Assembly (NCBI GenBank): GCA_046094505.1
Contig: JBJTHN010000079.1
Span: 1 to 23,281 of the forward strand
DNA: 23,281 nt
Direction: 5' to 3'
Origin: RFTU01 sp046094505
GTDB lineage: Bacteria; Pseudomonadota; Gammaproteobacteria; Burkholderiales; Burkholderiaceae_C
The position numbers and the translations under genes were made by a program. A model generated the notes under the pieces. The model searched no databases. It saw nothing but the letters and a program-made list of their open reading frames with translations, and was not told the origin of the DNA. Shown here in pieces: positions 1-7,444 of this stretch (position 1 is its first letter; every line of letters starts with the position of its first letter).

Positions 1-928
1 CGCTGGTGCGAAAACCCACCGCGCGGGGCCGTCCCTGCGCCTGTATGCGGATGCCGTCTTCCAGGGCTTCAATGGTGGCCCCGGCCTGGCGCAGCTTGTC
101 GATCACGGCTTCCAGGTGTTCGGCGCGTGCGCCGCGCAGCAAGGCCTGCCCACCGGTGGCGGTCACGGCACACAAGAAGGTGCCGGCTTCGATGCGGTCG
201 GCGATGATGGGGTGGCCCTCGCCCGTAGCGCTGCGCGGCGCACCCAGCCGGTCCACGCCTTGGACCACCAAGCGCCGGGTGCCGATGCCCTCAATGCGTG
301 CGCCCATGGACACCAGCAGCTCGGCCAGGTCGGTGACCTCGGGCTCCAGTGCTGCGTTGTCCAGCACCGTCTGCCCCTGGGCCAGCACGGCTGCCATCAG
401 CAGGTTCTCGGTGCCCGTCACGGTGACCATGTCGGTGGTGATGCGCGCGCCCTGCAGGCGGCCGCTGGGTGTGGGCACACGGGCTTCGATGTAGCCATGC
501 GCCACCGTGATCTCGGCCCCCATGGCCTGCAGACCCTTGATGTGCTGGTCCACCGGGCGAGAACCAATCGCACAGCCGCCCGGCAGCGACACACGAGCGC
601 GGCCATGGCGCGCCAGCAGCGGGCCCAGGACCAGAATAGAGGCTCGCATGGTCTTGACTAGCTCGTAGGGCGCCTCGGGCCGCTCCAAGGCTGCGGCGTG
701 GAGCACCAGCTGCGTGGCGTCGGGCTCGGGCCGCTGCACCTGCACCCCCATGTGGCGCAGCAGCTTGGCCATGGTGGTAACGTCTTGCAGGTGCGGCACA
801 TTGCGCAGCACCACCGGCTCTTCTGTCAGCAGCGCGGCGCACAACTCTGGCAGGGCGGCGTTCTTCGCCCCGGCGATCTGCACCTCACCCTGGAGTTGAC
901 GCCCACCTCGAATCAGCAGTTGGTCCAT
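1..928 (-). CDS. murA: UDP-N-acetylglucosamine 1-carboxyvinyltransferase, C-terminus cut by window edge
   Basis: MurA transfers enolpyruvate from PEP to UDP-GlcNAc, the first committed cytoplasmic step of peptidoglycan synthesis. The ATG at 928 gives a protein beginning MDQLLIRGGRQLQGEVQIAG, followed by the family's Lys22-Asn23 pair (AKNAAL). The active-site loop reads PGGCAIGSRPVD, with the catalytic cysteine at about residue 119; this is the residue that fosfomycin alkylates in sensitive enzymes. About 309 of the usual 420 or so residues are visible and the reading frame is open to position 1. The start lies 3 bases after the ibaG stop, so the two are almost certainly co-transcribed, as in many proteobacteria. 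Identity is firm; only the C-terminus is unseen. Confidence 0.96.
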   Translation of the reverse strand, partial: MDQLLIRGGRQLQGEVQIAGAKNAALPELCAALLTEEPVVLRNVPHLQDVTTMAKLLRHMGVQVQRPEPDATQLVLHAAALERPEAPYELVKTMRASILVLGPLLARHGRARVSLPGGCAIGSRPVDQHIKGLQAMGAEITVAHGYIEARVPTPSGRLQGARITTDMVTVTGTENLLMAAVLAQGQTVLDNAALEPEVTDLAELLVSMGARIEGIGTRRLVVQGVDRLGAPRSATGEGHPIIADRIEAGTFLCAVTATGGQALLRGARAEHLEAVIDKLRQAGATIEALEDGIRIQAQGRPRAVGFRTS

Positions 929-931
929 GGG

Positions 932-1177
932 TCAGCCCTGCGCCTGCCATTCGGCCGGCGTGAGCGTCTTCATGGACAGGGCGTGGATCTGTTCGCGCAT
1001 GCGGTCGCCCAAGGCGGCATACACCCGCTGGTGGCGCGCCACGCGGGACTTCCCGTCGAATTCGCGGGACACGATGGTGGCGAAAAAATGCCGGCCATCG
1101 CCTTCGACTTCCAGGTGTTCGCAAGGAAGGCCAAGCGCAATGAAGCTGCGCACCTCTTGGGGCGTGGGATCTGCCAT
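932..1177 (-). CDS. ibaG: BolA-family protein, IbaG-like
   Basis: This 81-residue protein is a BolA/IbaG-type small protein. Family members pair with monothiol glutaredoxins and take part in iron-sulfur cluster handling. The body carries the BolA pattern: an N-terminal helix, then EHLEVEGDGRHFFATIVS, then a KSRVARHQRVYAALGDRM-type segment, and a C-terminal ALSMKTLTPAEW motif. The length matches E. coli IbaG, and the position directly before murA is the same as in E. coli, which favours IbaG over BolA proper. A TACAAT hexamer 6 bases upstream of the start and a GGGTTAACCC palindrome at 1198-1207 lie in the 45-base gap to the ABC permease gene, but I cannot show that they act as a promoter. Confidence 0.9.
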   Translation of the reverse strand: MADPTPQEVRSFIALGLPCEHLEVEGDGRHFFATIVSREFDGKSRVARHQRVYAALGDRMREQIHALSMKTLTPAEWQAQG

Positions 1178-1222
1178 GCGCCCATTGTATCGACCGGGGG
1201 TTAACCCGAATCGCCGCCGGCT

Positions 1223-1999
1223 TTAGGCCCGGATCTTGTAGCCGCGGGCCAGCAGGTGCAGCGCCCCTGCAGCCACCACCACGAAGGCGCTACCCACCAC
1301 GGTCAGGCTGAACCATGGGGACACGTCAGACTGCCCGAAGAAGCCCCGGCGAAAGCCATCGATCATGTAGAAGAAGGGGTTGAAATGGCTCACCTGCTGC
1401 CAGAACGCCGGCAAGGAGTGGATCGAATAGAACACACCGGCCAGAAACGTCATGGGCATGATGATGAAGTTCTGAAAGGCCGCCATCTGGTCGAACTTTT
1501 CGGCCCACAGCCCTGCAATCAGGCCCAGCGACCCCAACAGGCCCGAGCCCAGCACGGCAAACACCACGATCCACCAAGGCTCCACGAACGACAAGGGCAC
1601 GAAGGCGGCTGTGACCACAAACACCCCCAGGCCCACCGCCAAGCCGCGCACCATGGCCGCGCCGACATACGCGGCAAACCAAGCCCAATGCGACAGGGGC
1701 GTGACCAGCAGGAACACCAGGTTGCCCGTGACCTTGCTTTGGATCAGCGAGCTGCTGGTGTTGGCAAAGCTGTTCTGCAGCACGCTCATCATCACCAAGC
1801 CCGGCAGCAAAAAGCCGGTGTAGCCCACCGAGTCGTACACCTGTACGTGGTCTTCCAGCACATGCCCAAAAATCATCAGGTACAGCAGGGCGGTCAGCAT
1901 AGGTGCACCGATCGTTTGGAAACTGACCTTCCAGAACCGCAACACCTCTTTGCGAAACAGCGTGGAAGCGCCTTCCAAAGCAGCCAGGCCGCGCTTCAT
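1223..1999 (-). CDS. yadH: ABC-2 type transporter permease, YadH-like
   Basis: This 258-residue inner-membrane protein has about six hydrophobic segments and the ABC-2 permease pattern, including PGLVMMSVLQNSFANTSSS after the second segment and FLAGVFYSIHSLPAFWQ before the last ones. The N-terminus has the amphipathic RKEVLRFWKVSFQTIGAPM stretch seen in YadH/NodJ-type exporters. Its length matches E. coli YadH (256). The start ATG overlaps the stop of the ATPase gene by 4 bases (ATGA), so the two subunits are translationally coupled. The substrate is not known for this family. The position next to ibaG-murA suggests, but does not prove, an envelope substrate. Confidence 0.9.
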   Translation of the reverse strand: MKRGLAALEGASTLFRKEVLRFWKVSFQTIGAPMLTALLYLMIFGHVLEDHVQVYDSVGYTGFLLPGLVMMSVLQNSFANTSSSLIQSKVTGNLVFLLVTPLSHWAWFAAYVGAAMVRGLAVGLGVFVVTAAFVPLSFVEPWWIVVFAVLGSGLLGSLGLIAGLWAEKFDQMAAFQNFIIMPMTFLAGVFYSIHSLPAFWQQVSHFNPFFYMIDGFRRGFFGQSDVSPWFSLTVVGSAFVVVAAGALHLLARGYKIRA

Positions 2000-2916
2000 G
2001 GCTGGCCTCCGTGTGCCGGGTTCTGCATGATCTCCAAAAAGACATCCTCCAGGTCGGCGCGTCCGATCTCCAGGTCTTCCACCCGCACACCCGCTTGCCG
2101 TAAGCGCTTGAGCAGCCCTTCGACTTCCTCGGCGTGATGGGCCTGCAATTGCACGCTGCGCCCGGTCACACGGGCGTGGGCTGCCACATCAGCGGGCAGC
2201 ACCTGGTCGGTCTTGAAGCGCAGCATGGTGCTGGCCGTGCCTGCGAGCAGGTTCTCGGTGCGGTCCAGAGCCACGATCCGCCCCTTCTTGAGCATGGCGA
2301 TGCGGTTGCACAGCGCCTCGGCCTCTTCGAGGTAGTGGGTGGTCAGCAGCACCGTGTGGCCTTCCTTGTTCAAGCGGGAAATGAAGTGCCACAAGGTTTG
2401 CCGCAACTCCACATCCACACCTGCGGTCGGCTCGTCCAGCACGATCACGGGAGGGCGGTGCACCAGGGCCTGGGCCACGAGCACGCGGCGCTTCATGCCG
2501 CCCGAGAGCTGCCGCATGTTCGAGCGCGCCTTGTCGGCCAGGCCCAAACCTTCAAGCAGCTCGTCAATCCAGGCGCCGTTGTGGCGCACCCCGAAGTAGC
2601 CGCTTTGGATCACCAGGGTTTCGCGCACGCTGAAGAAGGGGTCGAAGACCAGCTCTTGCGGCACCACCCCCAGCGCTTTGCGCGCCTGGGCGTAATCGGT
2701 GAGCACATCATGGCCCATGACGCTCACGCGGCCCGAACTGGCGCGGGCCAAGCCGGCCAGCACACTGATCAGCGTGGTCTTGCCCGCGCCGTTGGGCCCC
2801 AAGAGGCCAAAGAACTCACCAGGCTCAATCTGAAAGGACACGCCATCCAGGGCCTTGAGGGAGCCACGTGCGCCGCTGTAGGTTTTCTCGACGCGATCGA
2901 AGATGACGGCTGACAT
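1996..2916 (-). CDS. yadG: ABC transporter ATP-binding protein, YadG-like
   Basis: This is the nucleotide-binding subunit of an ABC-2 exporter, 306 residues (E. coli YadG is 308). The Walker A motif GPNGAGKTT is at residues 40-48, the signature LSGGM at 137-141, Walker B VIVLDEP at 157-163, and the switch histidine is in LLTTHYLEEAE. After the ATPase core there is a C-terminal domain of about 80 residues that ends in the DLEDVFLEIM pattern typical of drug- and polysaccharide-type exporters. It sits 9 bases after the aminopeptidase stop and overlaps the permease start by 4 bases, so it probably belongs to the run of minus-strand genes that starts near 6163. Confidence 0.92.
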   Translation of the reverse strand: MSAVIFDRVEKTYSGARGSLKALDGVSFQIEPGEFFGLLGPNGAGKTTLISVLAGLARASSGRVSVMGHDVLTDYAQARKALGVVPQELVFDPFFSVRETLVIQSGYFGVRHNGAWIDELLEGLGLADKARSNMRQLSGGMKRRVLVAQALVHRPPVIVLDEPTAGVDVELRQTLWHFISRLNKEGHTVLLTTHYLEEAEALCNRIAMLKKGRIVALDRTENLLAGTASTMLRFKTDQVLPADVAAHARVTGRSVQLQAHHAEEVEGLLKRLRQAGVRVEDLEIGRADLEDVFLEIMQNPAHGGQP

Positions 2917-2925
2917 GGGTGCATT

Positions 2926-4080
2926 CTAGGAAGGGCGCGCAGACGGCAAGGCCGGACACTCGGGACACAGCTCGTACAGCGTTCGCCAGCGAACGGCGCG
3001 GTCTGCAACGGCCAAGGCTTTGACCGCGGCGTGAAAGCGGGCGAAGTCGCGGCCCTCGCGCTCGAACAAGGCCCGAAAGGCGGGCACCGGGTCCTGGTAG
3101 CTGCCCAGCAAGGCCAGGCCAGCGTTGTTCAAGCCCTCCACCCAGGCATCGAACCGCCGCTCCTGTGGCCAGCGCCCGTTGCGCCATTGCACATACTGGG
3201 CCTGGAGCTGGGCCTGCAGTTCGGCTTTGCGCGCCAGCCCAGGCGCATCGGCCCGCCCGGCCCGGTACAAGGCCACCAGTTCAACCTTGTGGGCTTGCAC
3301 CAGCGCCTGCAGCTCTCGGCGCTGCTGCTGCAGCTGCTGCCAGGCCTGCCACTGCGCGGGGGCCACCGCCTGAGCGCTGGGGTGGCTGGCCCACTGCTCC
3401 AGGCCCAACTGCTCCACGGCCGTGGCATAGCCTTCACTGAAGGCCATGTCGCCCGAGGCATAAGCCACCTGGTGGGCCAATTCATGAAAGATGAGGCGGG
3501 CCAGTTCAATGGGCGACCCATTGGCGAAGGTGTTGAGCACGGGGTCGCCGCCCATCCAGTTGGTCCAGCCCAGGGTGGAGTAGGCCGACACCGGCACCAC
3601 CTGCACCTCCCAGCCCTGATCACGCAGGGCCTGCGCCTCTTGCTGGGCACGGGCCAGACTGAAGTGCCCTCGGTAACCCACGCAACCGGCCACCGGGTAG
3701 CACCAGGTCTTGAGCTCCAGCGACCACGCGGGGGCGGCCACCACGTTCCACAACACCGCCGTGCGGCCCAGGTCCGCGTAGCGCCGGTAGCTGGCGTTAT
3801 CAGGCAGGGCCAGCTGCGTGCTGGCGAACTGCCGCACGGCTTGCGCCAGTTGCAGCCGTTCGCGCAAGGCCGCGGGGGTGCTGGGGTCGTCCAGCCAGGA
3901 CTCGATGGGGCGTGCGGCCTGCATCACGGCCAAATGACCCACCACCGCACGCCCCCAGTGCAGCGGGTCCGCCGCCGCCACCCTGGGCAGGAAGGTCAGC
4001 GCCAGCAGCACGGCCAACAGCCCCCAGGCTGCCGCGCCGCCACGCGGCGTCCCGGCATCAACCTTCAGCGGGGCTTGCAT
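2926..4080 (-). CDS. Predicted zinc aminopeptidase of the Aminopep (PF10023) family
   Basis: I chose the ATG at 4080 (384 residues), not the longer frame to 4125, because MQAPLKVDAG leads directly into a signal-like hydrophobic segment (residues 18-37, ending RVAAADP). The start still overlaps the upstream gene by 23 bases. Family marks are LPDNASYRRYADLGR (92-106), TWCYPVAGCVGYRGHF (125-140) with a cysteine pair, the zinc motif HELAH at 199-203, and SEGYATAVE at 215-223, which probably supplies the third ligand. A Gln/Glu-rich helical stretch follows. The product should be exported and act as a metallopeptidase, but its substrate is unknown. Relatives I know are usually lipoproteins with a lipobox cysteine; none is seen here. 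Confidence 0.85.
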   Translation of the reverse strand: MQAPLKVDAGTPRGGAAAWGLLAVLLALTFLPRVAAADPLHWGRAVVGHLAVMQAARPIESWLDDPSTPAALRERLQLAQAVRQFASTQLALPDNASYRRYADLGRTAVLWNVVAAPAWSLELKTWCYPVAGCVGYRGHFSLARAQQEAQALRDQGWEVQVVPVSAYSTLGWTNWMGGDPVLNTFANGSPIELARLIFHELAHQVAYASGDMAFSEGYATAVEQLGLEQWASHPSAQAVAPAQWQAWQQLQQQRRELQALVQAHKVELVALYRAGRADAPGLARKAELQAQLQAQYVQWRNGRWPQERRFDAWVEGLNNAGLALLGSYQDPVPAFRALFEREGRDFARFHAAVKALAVADRAVRWRTLYELCPECPALPSARPS

Positions 4081-6163
4081 CGGCGCGCTGCACCTCCACC
4101 AAGCAGTCGTAGAAGGTGGGCGCACGGCCCAAGTCGGTCAGCCGTTGATGGGTCACCTCGTTGACGTTGGTGCCCCGCAGGCCCAGCTTGCGCCACCAGA
4201 TGCCCAGGCCGTTGACCACACCCGGGCGGGCGCGGGTGCTCACGCTCAAGCGGCAGTGGTAGCGCCCACGGTCGTTGAACACGCACACGGTCTGGCCATC
4301 CAGCAGCCCACGCACGGCTGCATCCTCGGGATGCATTTCCATCAAGGGTTCGCCTTCGATGTCGCGCAAGCTGCGCACATTGACGAAGGTCGAGTTCAGG
4401 AAGTTGCGCGCCGGCGGCGAGATCATCGCCAGCGGGTAGCGCTGGGCCAGCTGCGGGGTGGAGGCCGCACTCTCGTGGTTGGGGATGTAGTCGGGCACCC
4501 CCCACTGCGGGCTGTGCACCCTTGCACGGCCGTTGGGCGTGGGGAACCCGCCCTGCGCAAAGGGCGCATCCGGCACGCCCAGGGGCTGCCAGCCCTGCTG
4601 GCGCAGCGCGGCAAAGTCGATGCCCTGCAGGGCGCCGCGCGCCAAGCTCTCGTCATCGTCCAGGAAGCAGGGGTCCTCAAAGCCCATGCGTTGGGCCAGA
4701 TCGCGGAAGATCTGGGCGTTGCTGCGGGCCTGACCGCGCGGCCGCACAGCCGGCTCGTTGACCACCACATCCGTGTGGCCGTAGCTCGTGTGCACATCCC
4801 AATGTTCCAACTGTGTGGTGGCCGGCAGCACATAGTCGGCCTGGTCGGCGGTGTCGGTCATGAAGTGTTCCAACACGACGGTGAACAGGTCGTCGCGTTG
4901 GAAGCCCCTCACCACCTTGGACGACTCCGGCGCCACCGCCACCGGGTTGCTGTTGTAGACCACCAGGGCCTCGATGCGGGGCCCGAAGTCCTCACTGCTG
5001 GGGCGCAGCAGGTCGTCTCCAATGGTGCTCATGTTGATGGTGCGCTGGGGGCGGCCTTCCAGCAGGTCGGGGCGCTGCAGCCAGGCATCCCGGCGCACCG
5101 GGGCAAACCAGCCGCTGCTGGACAGCAGCAGGCCACCCCCCGGATGGCGCCAGGCCCCAATCAGACAAGGCAGCAGCGCCACCAAGCGAACCGCGTTGCC
5201 GCCGCCATGAACCCGCTGCATGCCGTAGTTCAACCGTATGGCCGCTGGCGCGGCATCGTTTGCGGCACGCGCGGCACCGTAGTCGCGGGCCAGTTCCTGC
5301 AGGTCCTGAAGCGCCACACCACACTCGGCGGCCGCGCGCTCCAGGGTCCACGGCATGGCTCGCTCACGCAGCACCTCAAACCCATCGAGGTGGTTGCGGA
5401 TGTAGTCATGGTCAAGTTGGTCGTGAACGATGAGCTCACGCGCCAAGGCCAAGGCCAAGGCGCCGTCCGTGCCCGGGCGTATGGCCAGGTGGCGGTGGCA
5501 CTTGTCGGCGGTTTCCGTTCGCCGGGGGTCGATGCACCACAGCTTGGCGCCCTGCCGCTTGGCCTGTTGCACAAAGGTCCAGAAGTGCAGGTTGGAAGCG
5601 ATCGAGTTGCTGCCCCAAATCAGGATGAGCTTGCTCTGGGCAAAGTGTTCCGTGCGCATGCCCACCTTACCCCCGTAGGTGGCCATCAGCCCCGCTGCGC
5701 CCGCGCTGGCGCAGATGGTGCGGTCCAGCAGGGAGGCGCCCAAGCGGTGAAAGAAGCGCGCGGCCATGCTCTCGCCCTGCACCAGGCCCATCGTGCCGGC
5801 ATAGCTGTAGGGCAGGATGGCCCGGGGGTCTCGGGCGGCGATGGCCTTCAAACGCTCGGCAATGTCATCCAAGGCCTCATCCCAGCTCACCGGCTCGAAG
5901 CGCCCCGACCCCTTGGGCCCTACCCTGCGCAGCGGCTGCAGCACCCGATCGGGGTGCTCCACCCGTTCCACATAGCGTGACACCTTGGTGCACAAGGCGC
6001 CATGCGTCATGGGGTGATCGGGGTCCCCCTGGAGCCTGATCACCTGCTGACCCTGCACCGTGACCCGGATCGCGCAGGTATCAGGGCAGTCGTGTGGGCA
6101 GGCAGCCCGAACGGTGCGGGTGCCTTGCAGGCTTTCGGGTGCGTGCGCAGGGGTCTGGGACAT
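4058..6163 (-). CDS. Molybdopterin-dependent oxidoreductase with N-terminal [4Fe-4S] site, DMSO reductase family
   Basis: This is a 701-residue catalytic subunit of the molybdopterin bis-MGD superfamily. With the ATG at 6163 (MSQTPAHAPE), the iron-sulfur cysteines are Cys22, Cys26, Cys30 and Cys58 (ACPHDCPDTC and GALC). The segment DRTICASAGAAGL aligns with the metal-ligand loop of formate dehydrogenase and puts Cys151 at the molybdenum ligand position. A C-terminal molydopterin dinucleotide-binding domain follows, with NFLNSTFVN and GLGIWWRKLGLRGTNVNEVT. There is no twin-arginine signal, so it should be cytoplasmic. No electron-transfer subunit, chaperone or cofactor gene lies nearby. The substrate cannot be read from the sequence. 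A longer start at 6199 is open but adds an unconvincing 12 residues. Confidence 0.9.
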   Translation of the reverse strand: MSQTPAHAPESLQGTRTVRAACPHDCPDTCAIRVTVQGQQVIRLQGDPDHPMTHGALCTKVSRYVERVEHPDRVLQPLRRVGPKGSGRFEPVSWDEALDDIAERLKAIAARDPRAILPYSYAGTMGLVQGESMAARFFHRLGASLLDRTICASAGAAGLMATYGGKVGMRTEHFAQSKLILIWGSNSIASNLHFWTFVQQAKRQGAKLWCIDPRRTETADKCHRHLAIRPGTDGALALALARELIVHDQLDHDYIRNHLDGFEVLRERAMPWTLERAAAECGVALQDLQELARDYGAARAANDAAPAAIRLNYGMQRVHGGGNAVRLVALLPCLIGAWRHPGGGLLLSSSGWFAPVRRDAWLQRPDLLEGRPQRTINMSTIGDDLLRPSSEDFGPRIEALVVYNSNPVAVAPESSKVVRGFQRDDLFTVVLEHFMTDTADQADYVLPATTQLEHWDVHTSYGHTDVVVNEPAVRPRGQARSNAQIFRDLAQRMGFEDPCFLDDDESLARGALQGIDFAALRQQGWQPLGVPDAPFAQGGFPTPNGRARVHSPQWGVPDYIPNHESAASTPQLAQRYPLAMISPPARNFLNSTFVNVRSLRDIEGEPLMEMHPEDAAVRGLLDGQTVCVFNDRGRYHCRLSVSTRARPGVVNGLGIWWRKLGLRGTNVNEVTHQRLTDLGRAPTFYDCLVEVQRADASPAEG

Positions 6164-6221
6164 GCCAAGATGATGGCACAGGAGGCTGGATGCCGGCACC
6201 CTGCACGGTCATGGCCACGGG

Positions 6222-6227
6222 CATAAT
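6222..6227 (+). promoter_or_regulatory. Candidate -10 element for the M20 amidohydrolase gene
   Basis: CATAAT matches the sigma-70 -10 consensus at 5 of 6 positions and lies 19 bases before the ATG at 6247, with a GGGAG ribosome-binding site at 6236-6240 between them. The -35 region (around 6199-6206, CCTGCAC) is weak. The 83-base gap is divergent, so a promoter for each side is expected here. A TGCCA-N6-TGGCA dyad at 6163-6178 also lies at the start of the oxidoreductase gene. Confidence 0.3.
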
Positions 6228-6246
6228 CAGCCCTCGGGAGACGCCC

Positions 6247-7437
6247 ATGAAGCTCATTGAATCCATCCTGGCCGATGTCCCGGCCATCACCGCCATCCGG
6301 CGCGACATCCACGCCCACCCCGAGCTGTGCTTTCAGGAAAAGCGCACCGCCGAGGTGGTGGCCCAAGCCCTGCAATCCTGGGGCATCGACGTGCACCGCG
6401 GCCTGGGCACCACGGGGGTGGTGGGCACCATCCGCAACGGCAAGAGCCCTCGGTCCATCGGCCTGCGCGCCGACATGGACGCCCTGCCCATGACCGAGCA
6501 CAACCGCTTCCCCCATGCCAGTGTGCACCCCGGCAAGATGCACGCCTGTGGGCACGATGGCCACACCGCCATGCTCTTGGCCGCGGCCAAACACCTGTCG
6601 CAGCACCGGAACTTCGATGGCACGGTGCACTTCGTGTTCCAGCCCGCAGAAGAAGGCGGTGGCGGCGCACGCGAAATGATCAAGGACGGCCTGTTCGAGA
6701 AGTTTCCCGTGCAGGCCATGTTCGGCATGCACAACTGGCCGGGCATGAAGGCCGGGCAGTTTGCGGCGTGTGATGGCCCCATGATGGCCTCAAGCAACGA
6801 GTTCCACATCAAGATCATCGGCAAAGGCTCGCACGCCGCCCTGCCCCACAACGGCATCGACCCGGTACCCGTGGCCTGCCAAATGGTGCAGGCCTTCCAG
6901 ACCATCATCACCCGTAACAAGCGGCCCATCGACGCAGCCGTGATTTCGGTGACGATGATCCACGCCGGTGAGGCCACCAACGTGGTGCCCGACCACGCCA
7001 TGGTTCAGGGCACGGTGCGCACCTTCACCATCGAGATTCTCGACATGATCGAGCAGCGCATGCAGGAGATCGCGCAGCACACGGCCGCAGCCTTCGGTGC
7101 AACGGTGGAGTTCCAGTTCAAGCGCAACTACCCCCCCACCATCAACCACAAGGCCGAGGTCGCCGTCCTGCGTGAGGTGATGAAGGATGTGGTGGGTGAG
7201 GAGAACACCCTGGTCTTCGAGCCCACGATGGGCGCAGAAGACTTCAGCTACTTCCTGCAGGAAGTGCCCGGTGCCTACTTCGTGATCGGCAATGGCGACG
7301 GCAACCACCGCACCGCCGGTCACGGCCTGGGGCCGTGCACGCTGCACAACCCCAACTACGACTTCAACGACGAATTGATTGGCCCCGGGGGCAGCCTGTG
7401 GGTCCGCCTGGTGGAGCGTTGGTTGGCGCCGCGCTGA
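6247..7437 (+). CDS. M20 family metallo-amidohydrolase (hippurate hydrolase / N-acyl amino acid amidohydrolase type)
   Basis: This 396-residue cytoplasmic zinc or manganese hydrolase removes acyl groups from N-acyl amino acids or related amides. The N-terminus has RRDIHAHPELCFQE (18-31), then LRADMDALPM (73-82), the metal-site HACGHDGH (99-106) with Cys101 and His103, and QPAEEGGGG (132-140) with the catalytic glutamate pair. The dimerisation domain contains GKGSHAALPHNGIDP, and the C-terminus has TMGAEDFSYFLQ plus LHNPNYDFND, all typical of subfamily M20D. The ATG at 6247 is preferred over the upstream open frame because GGGAG lies 6 bases before it and the family N-terminus begins there. 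It is a single-gene unit. The true acyl substrate is unknown. Confidence 0.92.
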   Translation: MKLIESILADVPAITAIRRDIHAHPELCFQEKRTAEVVAQALQSWGIDVHRGLGTTGVVGTIRNGKSPRSIGLRADMDALPMTEHNRFPHASVHPGKMHACGHDGHTAMLLAAAKHLSQHRNFDGTVHFVFQPAEEGGGGAREMIKDGLFEKFPVQAMFGMHNWPGMKAGQFAACDGPMMASSNEFHIKIIGKGSHAALPHNGIDPVPVACQMVQAFQTIITRNKRPIDAAVISVTMIHAGEATNVVPDHAMVQGTVRTFTIEILDMIEQRMQEIAQHTAAAFGATVEFQFKRNYPPTINHKAEVAVLREVMKDVVGEENTLVFEPTMGAEDFSYFLQEVPGAYFVIGNGDGNHRTAGHGLGPCTLHNPNYDFNDELIGPGGSLWVRLVERWLAPR

Positions 7438-7444
7438 TCAGCGC
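7431..7444. other. 14-base perfect palindrome across two abutting convergent stop codons
   Basis: The sequence GCGCTGATCAGCGC is its own reverse complement. Its central TGATCA contains the TGA of the amidohydrolase gene (7435-7437) and, on the other strand, the TGA of pgi (7438-7440), so the two genes meet with no base between them. It has no loop and no T-tract, so it is not a standard terminator. Confidence 0.8.

Noticed and set aside
1184..1189. TACAAT as a promoter for ibaG-murA
   Set aside because: A good -10 match but no acceptable -35 at 16-18 bases, and it lies only 6 bases before the start codon; not supported enough to annotate.
4145..5980. A 611-residue open frame on the plus strand opposite the molybdoenzyme gene
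   Set aside because: Same reason: it is antisense to a gene with clear cysteine and cofactor motifs, with low-complexity composition and no recognisable domain.
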